A stretch of 64,000 bases of DNA from an uncultured Aquimarina sp. (GCA_947496705.1 CANMDW010000010.1:62001-126000), one strand, 5' to 3'. Shown: positions 17,528 to 26,094, counted from the stretch's first letter. The notes: generated from the letters alone by a model not told the origin. Made by a program: numbers and translations.

Positions 17528-18361
17528 TCAAGATACGATTTCTTCCCGAACTTCTCTACAAATAGAAGTCAGTTTAACCCGTTGATTAACCACTTCTCCT
17601 ATCACAATAATCGCCGGAGATGATAATTTTTTATCTGAAACTACCTGCTCAATAGTCTGTATCGTTCCAAATCCAAACCTTTCTTTTTCGGTGGTTCCGT
17701 TTTGAATAATTGCCACCGGAATGTCTCGTTTATTTTCGGCTGCAAAGATACTAACTATTTCATTTAACTTACTCATTCCCATTAAAATTACCACAGTTGC
17801 ATTTGATTTTGCTGCCAAATAAACATCTTGCGATAATTTATGCGATTTTGTGGTTCCGGTAATCACCCAAAAACTCTCTGAAGCTCCTCTTTTGGTTAAT
17901 GGAATTCCTTGATATGCCGGTACAGCGAGTGATGATGATATTCCGGGGACCACCCGGGTCTCAATTCCAAATTGCTGAGCATAATCAATCTCTTCTGCTC
18001 CTCGACCAAAAATAAACGGATCTCCACCTTTTAGCCTCACTACATGGTCGTGACTTTTTGCTCTGCTAACGATTAATTCATTAATCTGCTCCTGCTGATA
18101 TGCGTAGCATCCTTTACGTTTTCCCACAAAAATCTTTTCTGCATTAGTTGCATACTCCAGCAATGATTCATTAATGAGCGCATCATACAACACCACATCT
18201 GCCGACTCTAAAGCTTTAATAGCCTTGAGCGTAATCAAGTCAGGATCACCCGGCCCAGCTCCTACTACTGTTAAGAGCCCCCTAACCCCTGTCTGCCAGA
18301 CAGGCAGGCCCGAAGGGTGGACCTGATGCTGTTTATGAGTATGTTTCTCGACTTTGTTCAT
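17528..18361 (-). CDS. cobA: Uroporphyrinogen-III C-methyltransferase (SUMT)
   Basis: 277 residues. TVVGAGPGDPDLITLKA, VVLYDALIN, VRLKGGDPFIFGRGAEE, VVPGISS and IPLTKRGAS are the complete SUMT motif set. It makes precorrin-2 for siroheme from SAM and uroporphyrinogen III. Odd point: residues about 14-29 (HPSGLPVWQTGVRGLL) are encoded by a palindromic repeat inserted between the start codon and the first strand of the enzyme. No other ATG lies between, so the repeat is translated. Confidence 0.9.
   Translation of the reverse strand: MNKVEKHTHKQHQVHPSGLPVWQTGVRGLLTVVGAGPGDPDLITLKAIKALESADVVLYDALINESLLEYATNAEKIFVGKRKGCYAYQQEQINELIVSRAKSHDHVVRLKGGDPFIFGRGAEEIDYAQQFGIETRVVPGISSSLAVPAYQGIPLTKRGASESFWVITGTTKSHKLSQDVYLAAKSNATVVILMGMSKLNEIVSIFAAENKRDIPVAIIQNGTTEKERFGFGTIQTIEQVVSDKKLSSPAIIVIGEVVNQRVKLTSICREVREEIVS
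18276..18322. repeat. Palindrome inserted in frame in the cobA N-terminus
   Basis: The perfect palindrome CCTGTCTGCCAGACAGG (18288-18304) sits next to an outer arm AGCCCCCTAACCCC identical to the ends of the CCCCCAAAGGGGG family. So two repeat families meet here. It is translated as SGLPVWQTGVRGLL. Confidence 0.8.
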
Positions 18362-18399
18362 TCTTTACCTATATCTATAGTCAGCTAATAAATTACAAA

Positions 18400-20523
18400 T
18401 TATTTATCTGTTTCTATTAAAATTCCCCCTTTGGGTGCGGAGGGGGCATCAAGAGCTCTAAACTCTTGCACTTTTTGTAAAAATTGCCCCGCTTTTTTGA
18501 TATAATCACCTGCAAAATCTTCAGTTGGTGCATTTTTCTGAAGTTGATATATCAAATCTGCAAAGGTTCCCTCTAATTCTATCTTGCCACTAGCTACGAA
18601 TTCTTCATCAAACTGGCTAATGATTCCTGCATGTGTATTGGTCTTTTTATTTTCTGCAAGTAACAATGCCTTTGCCGAATTTACCAAAGAACTATAAGCG
18701 TGATACACAGCATCAGAATAAATACCATTCTCAAAAGAATTTTTGGCATTATCAATCTTCTCTTCACTTTCTAAAAACAAGGTAGCAATCAAATCGATAA
18801 CCACGCCAGCACATTCTCCAACACCAATAGCTTTTATATATTCCTCTTCGGTACCCCAATCGATAAAGTCTTCTTGAGTAAGGTTATCTACATTAGATAA
18901 ATCGGTAAGAAAATCATAAAAGTATTTTTCTCCTTTTTCAGCATAATAATCAACAAAAAGCTTACCATTAGCATTGGCTTCATAATCATCAAGGATTCTG
19001 CGTAGCGCTTCTGGTCCTCTTCTACTTGGTATTTTAACTACTTTATCTGCAAACTTCCCTTTTCCGTCACCAAGATTTCCTCCTCCTAACAATACTTGTA
19101 ATGCCGGAGCTACTAATTTATCCCTGGTGCGCACTGACATTCCCTGGAAACCAATATTCGCCATATTATGTTGCCCACACGCATTCATACAACCACTGAT
19201 CTTGATCACCAAATCTTCTTTTTCTAGATATTGCGGATATTGAGTTTTGATTACTCGCTCTAGCTCTTCGGCGATACCGGTACTACTGGCGATTCCCAAG
19301 TTACAGGTATCTGTTCCCGGACAAGCGGTGATATCTACTGCTTTATTATAACCAGATTCTACAAATCCTAATTTCTCTAACTCCTGATAGAAAAATGGTA
19401 CTAAATCTTCTTTTACAAATGGAATCAAAATATTCTGACGAAGTGATAATCTGATTTCTCCTGCTGCATATTTCTCTACCAAATCAGCCAATAATCTAGC
19501 TTTATCTGTATAAAAATCTCCCAATAATACCTTAATACCTATTGCTACATACCCTTCTTGCTTTTGAGAAATTACATTAGTGGATTTCCACAACTCAAAA
19601 GCTTTTTGGTCTTTGATTTCTATTTGAGGTGCTTTTATAGCAACAGGAATTGATGGTTTGTATGCTCCAGCATCGATTGCGACTGTTTTTTGTGCTATGG
19701 CATTTTGTTCTGCTTCTACTAATCTTTTGAAAGCTTCTAAACCTATATTTTTTACTAAGAATTTCATTCTTGCTTTGGCTCTACTCTTACGCTCACCGTG
19801 ACGATCAAAAATTCTTAATACGCCTTCCATCAACGGAATGATCTTGTCTGTTGGCAAGAAACTATATAATTCATCTGCATGTCTTGGTTGGGAGCCCAAC
19901 CCCCCGCCCAACATCACTTTAAATCCTCTTACTCCATTTTCGATTTTAGCAATAAAACCTAAATCGTGCATATAGGATAATCCTGTATCTTCATCTGTTC
20001 CTGAAAAAGACACTTTAAATTTACGTCCCATCTCCTGACAGATTGGATTTCTTAAAAAGAAACGGAATAATGCATCTGCATAAGGTGATACATCAAAAGG
20101 CTCTTTTGGATCGATGCCTGCTGTTTCTGAAGCTGTTACATTACGAACGGTATTACCACAAGCTTCTCTTAACGTTACATCATCTCTTTCCAGTTCTGCC
20201 CAAAGCTCTGGTGTTCTGTTCAAATCTACATAATGAATCTGGATGTCCTGGCGTGTAGTAATATGCAGTCTTCCTCTTGAGTATTCGTCAGAGACTTCAC
20301 AAATACGTCTTAGTTGATTACTCAATACTTTACCATAAGGCAGTTTAATACGAATCATCTGCACTCCTTCCTGGCGCTGACCATATACCCCACGTGCTAA
20401 ACGAAGGCTACGAAACTTCTCTTCATCAATGGTACCTTTATGGAATTGCTCAATCTTATTGGCTAATTCTATAATGTCCTTCTGGACAATTGGATTTTCT
20501 ATTTCGGTTCTAAAACTTTGCAT
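18400..20523 (-). CDS. sir: Ferredoxin-dependent sulfite reductase with C-terminal HEPN domain
   Basis: 707 residues. The first about 560 are a siroheme/4Fe-4S sulfite/nitrite reductase: LRLARGVYGQRQEGVQMIRIK, GRLHITTRQDIQIHYV, and the cluster ligands TACPGTDTCNLG and SGCMNACGQH. Context with cysH/D/N and siroheme genes points to sulfite. The last about 140 residues (VIDLIATLFLESEEKIDNAKNSFE, YSDAVYHAYSSLVNSAKALLL) form a HEPN-like helical bundle, a fusion I recall as common in Bacteroidota. The final residues (DAPSAPKGGILI) are encoded by a palindrome. It reduces sulfite to sulfide with six electrons from ferredoxin. Confidence 0.9.
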   Translation of the reverse strand: MQSFRTEIENPIVQKDIIELANKIEQFHKGTIDEEKFRSLRLARGVYGQRQEGVQMIRIKLPYGKVLSNQLRRICEVSDEYSRGRLHITTRQDIQIHYVDLNRTPELWAELERDDVTLREACGNTVRNVTASETAGIDPKEPFDVSPYADALFRFFLRNPICQEMGRKFKVSFSGTDEDTGLSYMHDLGFIAKIENGVRGFKVMLGGGLGSQPRHADELYSFLPTDKIIPLMEGVLRIFDRHGERKSRAKARMKFLVKNIGLEAFKRLVEAEQNAIAQKTVAIDAGAYKPSIPVAIKAPQIEIKDQKAFELWKSTNVISQKQEGYVAIGIKVLLGDFYTDKARLLADLVEKYAAGEIRLSLRQNILIPFVKEDLVPFFYQELEKLGFVESGYNKAVDITACPGTDTCNLGIASSTGIAEELERVIKTQYPQYLEKEDLVIKISGCMNACGQHNMANIGFQGMSVRTRDKLVAPALQVLLGGGNLGDGKGKFADKVVKIPSRRGPEALRRILDDYEANANGKLFVDYYAEKGEKYFYDFLTDLSNVDNLTQEDFIDWGTEEEYIKAIGVGECAGVVIDLIATLFLESEEKIDNAKNSFENGIYSDAVYHAYSSLVNSAKALLLAENKKTNTHAGIISQFDEEFVASGKIELEGTFADLIYQLQKNAPTEDFAGDYIKKAGQFLQKVQEFRALDAPSAPKGGILIETDK
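18423..18449. repeat. Palindrome copy forming the sulfite reductase C-terminus
   Basis: ttccccctttgggtgcggagggggc is a slightly decayed copy of the CCCCCTTTGGGGG family. It codes in frame for APSAPKGG, a few residues before the stop codon. Confidence 0.75.
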
Positions 20524-20528
20524 CTTTT

Positions 20529-20643
20529 AGCCCCCTAACCCCCAAAGGGGGAACTCTTACTCGGGCGGGTCAAGAGTTTTGTGGTTAAACTTTATTTTTA
20601 TTTCCTGAACTTTTGTAGTTCCCCCTTTGGGGGTTAGGGGGCT
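20529..20643. repeat. Inverted pair of GC-rich palindromes between cysN and sir
   Basis: Copy one (20529-20554) reads AGCCCCCTAACCCCC then AAAGGGGGAAC; copy two (20618-20643) is its exact reverse complement. About 63 bases of AT-rich sequence lie between. Each copy is a palindrome, and the pair can also form a 26-bp stem. The outer end of copy two contains the cysN stop codon and that of copy one lies 5 bases from the sir ATG. The layout equals the borders of the DUF559 insertion in metH, with the inside missing. Confidence 0.9.
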
Positions 20644-21887
20644 TCTATAAAACCTACTCCTGAAGTATTATTGGTTTGAGAATCTATTAATATAAATGAC
20701 CCTGAAGCTTTATTCCTGCTATAAGAATCAATTGCCAAAGGTTTGCTTAATTGTAACTGAACTTTGCCTATTTCATTTAAGCTCAAGGTGTTTTTTGAAG
20801 TATCTTCTCCCGAAAAATCAGCAGCAATCGTTCCGTTTATGTTCTTCACTTTTGCCAAAATCCGGCTGCTTCCACTTTGAATAAGGTAATTTGTCCCTGG
20901 ACACAGGTCTTTACTGTCCATCCAACAAACCGTAGCGGTCAATTGTTTTTCCACTCTTGGTTTTTCAGAAGATTTCACAATCATATCACCACGACTTACA
21001 TTTATGTCATCTTCTAAAGTAATGGTACACGAGCTTCCTCTACCCACAGTATCAAATTTTTGATTAAAGAAATAAATTTCTTTCACCTTTGATGTGGTCA
21101 ATGATGGCAAGATCGTTACCTCATCTCCTACTGAAAGATCTCCTCCGTATGACTTTCCGGCATATCCCCTGAAATCGTGAAATTCATCTTGTTTAGGACG
21201 GATTACCGTTTGAACAGGAAAGCGTACTTCTGATTTTTCAAAAACATCTTGTGCATCGAGTTCTTCTAAATGCTCTAACAACGTTTGCCCATGATACCAC
21301 GGTGTTCTATCTGATTTGTCTACAACATTATCGCCTTGCAGAGCACTCACCGGAATAAAAGTTATATGTTGTTCTTTATAATCACTCTTTTCTATTAAGG
21401 ATTCAAAATCGGCTTTTATAGTCTCGAATTTCTCTTGAGAAAAATCTACCAGATCCATTTTATTAATAGCGACAATAACATCCTTAACTCTCAATAAGTT
21501 ATTGATAAAAAAGTGGCGATAGGTTTGTTCAATAACTCCTTTTCGGGCATCTACCAAAATAATGGAAGCTTGCGAAGTTGATGCCCCGGTCACCATATTT
21601 CGGGTATACTCAATATGCCCAGGAGTATCGGCAATGATATAACTTTTCGTTTTTGTCGAAAAATAAATATGGGCTACATCAATAGTAATTCCCTGTTCAC
21701 GCTCTGCTACCAATCCATCTGTTGCCAATGAAAAATCAAGGTAGTCAAACCCATTGGCTTTACTCCTGGTTTCGATAGCTTCTAATTTATCGATAGTTAA
21801 CGATTTTGTATCATATAAAATACGACCGATCAAGGTACTTTTACCATCATCTACACTTCCTGCTGTTGCTATTTTTAATACGTCCAT
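20634..21887 (-). CDS. cysN: Sulfate adenylyltransferase subunit 1 (GTPase) CysN
   Basis: 417 residues from MDVLKIATAGSVDDGKSTLIGR. A start seven codons earlier (21908) lies in the palindrome and is rejected. GTPase motifs: P-loop GSVDDGKST, the switch region QGITIDVAH, DTPGH and NKMD. The domain-2/3 barrels follow, ending in the repeat-encoded EAP with its stop codon inside the palindrome. It is not fused to an APS kinase. With CysD it drives ATP sulfurylase by GTP hydrolysis, making APS from sulfate. Confidence 0.93.
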   Translation of the reverse strand: MDVLKIATAGSVDDGKSTLIGRILYDTKSLTIDKLEAIETRSKANGFDYLDFSLATDGLVAEREQGITIDVAHIYFSTKTKSYIIADTPGHIEYTRNMVTGASTSQASIILVDARKGVIEQTYRHFFINNLLRVKDVIVAINKMDLVDFSQEKFETIKADFESLIEKSDYKEQHITFIPVSALQGDNVVDKSDRTPWYHGQTLLEHLEELDAQDVFEKSEVRFPVQTVIRPKQDEFHDFRGYAGKSYGGDLSVGDEVTILPSLTTSKVKEIYFFNQKFDTVGRGSSCTITLEDDINVSRGDMIVKSSEKPRVEKQLTATVCWMDSKDLCPGTNYLIQSGSSRILAKVKNINGTIAADFSGEDTSKNTLSLNEIGKVQLQLSKPLAIDSYSRNKASGSFILIDSQTNNTSGVGFIEAP

Positions 21888-21891
21888 ATCT

Positions 21892-22053
21892 AGCCCCCTA
21901 GCCCCCAAAGGGGGAACTTTTAATCGGGTCCTTTTTTTGGTTAAATAATAAATTATTTTTTCTCATCCTTCACTAATGAAAGCCTATCTATTCTTTAAAA
22001 GAACATTCTTTTCCCGCACTCCTAGAAGTTCCCCCTTTGGGGGCTAGGGAGCT
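21892..22053. repeat. Inverted pair of GC-rich palindromes between cysD and cysN
   Basis: Copies at 21892-21917 and 22028-22053 are inverted relative to each other, the first with AGCCCCCTAG + CCCCCAAAGGGGG, the second ending GGGGGCTAGGGAGCT. About 110 bases of spacer, unlike the spacer at 20555-20617, separate them. They touch the cysD stop codon and lie 5 bases from the cysN start. Confidence 0.9.
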
Positions 22054-23012
22054 TAGAAATACCCTTGTTGTTTACGTTTTTCCATTGCGGCTTCAGATCG
22101 TTTGTCATCGATGCGGGCACCTCTTTCTGAAATTGTGGATTTTCTAATTTCTGCCACAATTTTATCAATAGTTATGGCATCAGAAAGTACTGCTGCTGTA
22201 CAAGACATATCACCTACCGTACGGAAACGTACCATTCTTTCTTCTACAACCTCATCGTCTTCCCTATATACAACACCATCTTCTGCAGACCAGATCATTC
22301 CGTCCCTAACAAACGTTTTACGGGTATGTGCAAAATAGATAGAAGGAATCTCAATTCCTTCTTTTTGAATATAACTCCACACATCTAATTCTGTCCAGTT
22401 ACTAATCGGGAATACTCTAACATTTTGTCCTAGGTCAATTTTTCCATTAAGATGATCAAACAACTCTGGACGTTGGTTTTTTTCATCCCACTGCCCAAAA
22501 TCATCTCTTACCGAGAAAATACGTTCTTTAGCTCTTGCTTTCTCTTCATCTCTACGAGCTCCTCCAATCGCAGCATCAAATTTAAATTCTTCTAATGCAT
22601 CCAACAGTGTAGTAGTTTGCAAACTATTTCTACTAGCATATTTCCCTTTTTCCTCTACTACTTTTCCTTGATCAATAGAATCCTGAACATTACGAACGAT
22701 AAGTTCTACACCTAATTCTTTAACTAATTTATCTCTAAATGCTATGGTTTCAGGAAAATTATGCCCTGTATCGATATGCAATAATGGAAAAGGAATCTTC
22801 CCCGGGTAGAATGCTTTCTGGGCCAATCGTACTAAAGTAATAGAGTCTTTTCCTCCGGAAAAAAGTAATACGGGCTTTTCGAACTGAGCCACCACTTCAC
22901 GAAAAATATAAATTGCTTCGCTTTCCAAAGGATTTACAGTGAGAACTGAAGCTCCTGCAAGGCTACCTGCAGATCCATTCAATTGTGCAACTTTCTTTTC
23001 TAGTATTTCCAT
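22053..23012 (-). CDS. cysD: Sulfate adenylyltransferase subunit 2 CysD
   Basis: 319 residues from MEILEKKVAQLNG; a longer reading from 23054 would overlap cysH and adds residues foreign to the family. The PP-loop SGGKDSITLVRLAQ, LLHIDTGHNFPE, GGARRDEEKARAKER and the C-terminal SERGARIDDKRSEAAMEKRKQQGYF are diagnostic. It is the catalytic half of ATP sulfurylase, working with CysN encoded 165 bases downstream across a palindrome pair. Confidence 0.95.
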   Translation of the reverse strand: MEILEKKVAQLNGSAGSLAGASVLTVNPLESEAIYIFREVVAQFEKPVLLFSGGKDSITLVRLAQKAFYPGKIPFPLLHIDTGHNFPETIAFRDKLVKELGVELIVRNVQDSIDQGKVVEEKGKYASRNSLQTTTLLDALEEFKFDAAIGGARRDEEKARAKERIFSVRDDFGQWDEKNQRPELFDHLNGKIDLGQNVRVFPISNWTELDVWSYIQKEGIEIPSIYFAHTRKTFVRDGMIWSAEDGVVYREDDEVVEERMVRFRTVGDMSCTAAVLSDAITIDKIVAEIRKSTISERGARIDDKRSEAAMEKRKQQGYF

Positions 23013-23032
23013 GCTAATTTTTTCGTCGTTTA

Positions 23033-23659
23033 TTAATTGGTGTGCAATCCACACTCTCTGTTTTCTAATACCTTGGTAGGATCAAAATACTTGAACTCGT
23101 TTGGTAAATTATTTTCTTCCAGATATATATCCAATTCGGCATCACTGTAATAGTAAAAAGGACTTACTTTCAAAACTCCGTCTTTACCCATACTCAAAAT
23201 ATCCAGTGAATCTCTTAGCGCTGTTTGTCCTTTTCTAAGGTTTGTAAACCAAACATCTGGTTTAAAATCTGCCATTGCTCTTTTAAATGGCTCTAACTTT
23301 ACTTGCTCAGTAAAAATTGCATGTTTAGGATCATCAATATCAGGAATCCCCATTACTACATCTCTATGTGCAGTGGTTTGTTTGGGTACATACAATTTTA
23401 TATTCAATACTAATACATCTATTACCTCTTCTGCATGTCTATATGTATTTGATGTATTGTAACCCGAATCACACCATATTACCGGAATATCGGATAAAGC
23501 CTTTGAGCACACATTAAGAATAGCCGCTTCATATGGCCTGAAATTAGTGGTTACAACCGGAGTTTTCGCGTTCAAAACTGCCCATTGAGCAATTTCCAAT
23601 GGTGTCTTATCGGCTAACGTTTTATTTAAATTTTGTATTTCTTTTTCTGTAAAACTCAT
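23033..23659 (-). CDS. cysH: Phosphoadenylyl-sulfate (or APS) reductase CysH
   Basis: 208 residues, short for the family. Conserved IWCDSGYNTSNTYRHAE, VWFTNLRKGQTALRDS, LKVSPFYYYSDAELDIYL and the catalytic C-terminal ECGLH. The paired Cys motifs that hold the 4Fe-4S cluster of APS reductases are absent, which by the usual rule means PAPS as substrate. Yet no APS kinase is encoded in this cluster, so either cysC lies elsewhere or this enzyme accepts APS without a cluster. It lies between the DUF2061 gene and cysD in the operon. Confidence 0.9.
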   Translation of the reverse strand: MSFTEKEIQNLNKTLADKTPLEIAQWAVLNAKTPVVTTNFRPYEAAILNVCSKALSDIPVIWCDSGYNTSNTYRHAEEVIDVLVLNIKLYVPKQTTAHRDVVMGIPDIDDPKHAIFTEQVKLEPFKRAMADFKPDVWFTNLRKGQTALRDSLDILSMGKDGVLKVSPFYYYSDAELDIYLEENNLPNEFKYFDPTKVLENRECGLHTN

Positions 23660-23727
23660 AACTTTTTAGCAAATTCCTTCCTTGATATTAATGAGATCCT
23701 GAAACAAGTTCGGGATGACACGATGTG

Positions 23728-23994
23728 TTATCTTCCCCATTTTATTTTGTTCCATACTCTTTCATGAAAAAAATAAAGAACCATTTTCGTTAAAAAATCA
23801 ACTGATGCTATTGAAGTAGCTAAAACAATCTCACCAATTAGCACATAAGAAACTATTAATGTATCCAATGTACCCACTACTCTCCAACTTACTGCTTTTG
23901 CTATACTTCGTATAGGTTTTTCAGAAGATTTATCATCCTCAAAAGTTGTTTTTTCCGAAGCTACTTTATCTAATATCATTTGATCTATAATCAT
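23728..23994 (-). CDS. DUF2061 small membrane protein
   Basis: 88 residues with two membrane segments in the C-terminal part. RSIAKAVSWRVVGTLDTLIVSYVL and FFHERVWNKIKWGR are the DUF2061 signature. The family often precedes sulfate-assimilation genes in Bacteroidota. It is the first gene of the cys operon. Function unknown; a role in sulfate entry is only suggested by context. Confidence 0.88.
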   Translation of the reverse strand: MIIDQMILDKVASEKTTFEDDKSSEKPIRSIAKAVSWRVVGTLDTLIVSYVLIGEIVLATSIASVDFLTKMVLYFFHERVWNKIKWGR

Positions 23995-24317
23995 ACTCCT
24001 GTTTTAATTCTATTACCCTATAGATTTAGTAGAGTATTAAGCAAATGTATATAAAAAAATCTACCTATTAGTCTAAAAGATTAAAAAATCTTACATAGTT
24101 TCTAAGAATTATGATATTATTAATAAATACCCTAGTAGTTTTGTAGATTATTAAGGTACTATCTTAATCATTACAAAATCTATACACAAAAGACTTATTA
24201 AAACTTTATTAATTACCCTTAAAACTTACATAAAACAGTCTTAATTTAAAAAAAACAACAATATGCAAATTTATACCACGTTGATAAATTAGTATAAACC
24301 CAAAATATATAATTAAA
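23995..24317. other. Divergent intergenic region DUF2061 / lipoprotein
   Basis: 323 bases, very AT-rich, no gene. It holds the -10 box of the cys operon (24042-24049, minus). I see no riboswitch here, so sulfate assimilation seems not to be under the SAM switch directly. Confidence 0.6.
24042..24049 (-). promoter_or_regulatory. Putative -10 box (TACATTTG) of the cys operon
   Basis: A TAnnTTTG match on the minus strand, 48 bases before the DUF2061 start codon. No TTG is seen at -33. Confidence 0.45.
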
Positions 24318-24863
24318 ATGAAACGATTTGCCATGCTTTTATTTTTAGCGAGTACCTCGATCTTTGTTTCCTGTAGTGATGATGATGACACCATTAACAT
24401 TGACCAATCATTGATTCCGGGAGAATGGAATCTTACCGAAGTTACATCTGAAAACGGAAAGGTTTCTGCTACTACAGATGCTGTTCCTGTTCCGGTGAGT
24501 GGAAATTACAGTGTTTCGAGCAAAGACATGACCGTTCAGGTAACTTTTGTTGAATCTGCAACCGAAGATCCTAATACTTTTACCAGTTCTGGAGGATTTA
24601 CACTAGTCGCAATGGTTACTCTTCCTCTGATTGATCCTATAGAATATGAACAGGCGATCCCAGAATTTATTGGAACCGGTGAATGGAGAGTAGAAGGGAA
24701 TAAGTTAATAACTACCGAACAAAGCACAGACCAGTCTTTTGATATTATTACTTTGAATGCTGAAACCATCAGTTTAAGAGTACCTATTGATGAGACCGTT
24801 CAGGAAGGAGGATACAACTTAGAAATCACCGGAAGTCAGATTTTTACATTGACAAAGAGCTAA
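24318..24863 (+). CDS. Lipocalin-like lipoprotein
   Basis: 181 residues. Signal peptide with lipobox IFVSC followed by SDDDD, the acidic tail typical of Flavobacteriaceae surface lipoproteins. IPGEWNLTEVTSENGK and the alternating strands ending SQIFTLTKS fit the lipocalin-like fold common in this phylum. It is a single gene on the plus strand between the met and cys operons and ends at a strong bidirectional terminator. Ligand unknown. Confidence 0.75.
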   Translation: MKRFAMLLFLASTSIFVSCSDDDDTINIDQSLIPGEWNLTEVTSENGKVSATTDAVPVPVSGNYSVSSKDMTVQVTFVESATEDPNTFTSSGGFTLVAMVTLPLIDPIEYEQAIPEFIGTGEWRVEGNKLITTEQSTDQSFDIITLNAETISLRVPIDETVQEGGYNLEITGSQIFTLTKS

Positions 24864-24883
24864 ATTCAAAATATTTACTACAT

Positions 24884-24912
24884 AAAAAGCTGAGAAATTT
24901 CTCAGCTTTTTT
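24884..24912. terminator. Bidirectional terminator AAAAAGCTGAGAAATTTCTC...
   Basis: A perfect hairpin, AAAAAGCTGAGAAA against TTTCTCAGCTTTTT, stands between the convergent lipoprotein and metZ genes. A and T runs flank both sides, so it works for both strands. Confidence 0.9.
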
Positions 24913-24915
24913 GTT

Positions 24916-26094
24916 TTATATCTGCGCTAAAGCTTGCTTAATATCCTGAATGATATCATCTACATGTTCTAATCCTACAGAACAACGTACCATTCCATCT
25001 GTGATCCCTACCGCTATCTTATCTTCATCGACCAGTTTATTATGTGTTGTCGAGGCAGGATGTGTTACAATTGTTCTGGTATCCCCAAGATTGGCAGAAA
25101 GTGAGCACATTTGTACACTGTTAAAAAAGGTTTTCCCGGCTTGTACTCCTCCTTTTACTTCAAAAGCCACAATATTACCGCCCGATTTCATTTGTTTTTT
25201 GGCGACCTCATACTGGGGATGTGATTTTAAGAAGGGATACTTCACCCAGTTTATTTTAGGATGCGACTCTAAAAATTCGGCCAGTTTCAAAGCATTTTCA
25301 CAATGTCTATCAACTCTAACTGCCAAAGTCTCTAAACTTTTAGATAAAACCCAGGCATTAAAAGGTGATAATGAAGGCCCTGTATTGCGTGAAAACAGAT
25401 AAATATCTCTTATTAATTCTTTTTTTCCCACAGTTACACCTCCCAACACTCTTCCCTGGCCATCTATCAACTTGGTAGCTGAATGGATTACCAAATCTGC
25501 TCCAAATTTAATAGGATTCTGTAAATATGGTGTTGCAAAACAATTATCAATAATCAATAACAAATTATGTTTTTTTGCAATCTTACCAAGTAACTCCATA
25601 TCCAACACATCCACTCCCGGGTTTGTTGGAGATTCTGCATACAAGATTTTTGTATTAGGCTGGATCAGGCTTTCTACTTTTTCTACTTCGTCAATTCTGA
25701 AATAACTGGTGTCTATATTCCATTTCGGAAAATACTTTGTAAACAAGGTATGGGTAGAGCCAAATACCGATCGGGCCGAAACGATGTGATCCCCAGCATC
25801 CAACAATGCTGCAAATGTTGAAAACACCGCAGCCATTCCTGTTGCAAAGGCATAACCGTCCTCTGCCCCTTCCATCTTACAGATTTTATCTACAAATTCT
25901 GTAGTATTTGGGTTACTAAAACGGCTGTACAGATTGCGTTCTTTTTCTTCAGCAAACGCAGCTCTCATCTCTTCAGCATCTTCAAAAACAAATCCCGAAG
26001 TCAAATACATTGGTGTCGAATGCTCCAAAAATTGTGTTTTCCCGGTTTGTGTTCTTACGGCTTGCGTTTCAAAATTTTGACTTTCGTTACTCAT
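24916..26094 (-). CDS. metZ: Trans-sulfuration PLP enzyme, O-succinylhomoserine sulfhydrylase-like (MetZ)
   Basis: 392 residues of the Cys/Met metabolism PLP family. SRFSNPNTTEFVDKICKMEGAE, the PLP-lysine motif VIHSATKLIDGQGRVLGG and VGLEHVDDIIQDI identify it. It is closest in style to O-succinylhomoserine sulfhydrylases, but cystathionine gamma-synthase/lyase activity cannot be excluded from sequence. Its ATG overlaps the stop of the OsmC gene (ATGA), so it is the last gene of the metY-metX-thrA-osmC operon. The operon thus carries two different sulfhydrylase-type enzymes. Confidence 0.85.
   Translation of the reverse strand: MSNESQNFETQAVRTQTGKTQFLEHSTPMYLTSGFVFEDAEEMRAAFAEEKERNLYSRFSNPNTTEFVDKICKMEGAEDGYAFATGMAAVFSTFAALLDAGDHIVSARSVFGSTHTLFTKYFPKWNIDTSYFRIDEVEKVESLIQPNTKILYAESPTNPGVDVLDMELLGKIAKKHNLLLIIDNCFATPYLQNPIKFGADLVIHSATKLIDGQGRVLGGVTVGKKELIRDIYLFSRNTGPSLSPFNAWVLSKSLETLAVRVDRHCENALKLAEFLESHPKINWVKYPFLKSHPQYEVAKKQMKSGGNIVAFEVKGGVQAGKTFFNSVQMCSLSANLGDTRTIVTHPASTTHNKLVDEDKIAVGITDGMVRCSVGLEHVDDIIQDIKQALAQI

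Noticed and set aside
20634..21908. Longer cysN start (MGAWGLDMDVLK)
   Set aside because: The extra seven codons are the palindrome; the family starts at MDVLKIATAGS. The same applies to metF, where MGAWGLY precedes the true start.
24318..26094. SAM riboswitch in front of the cys operon
   Set aside because: The 23995-24317 spacer lacks the GGTGGAGGGA, GCAACC and GGTGC blocks; only a -10 box is seen.
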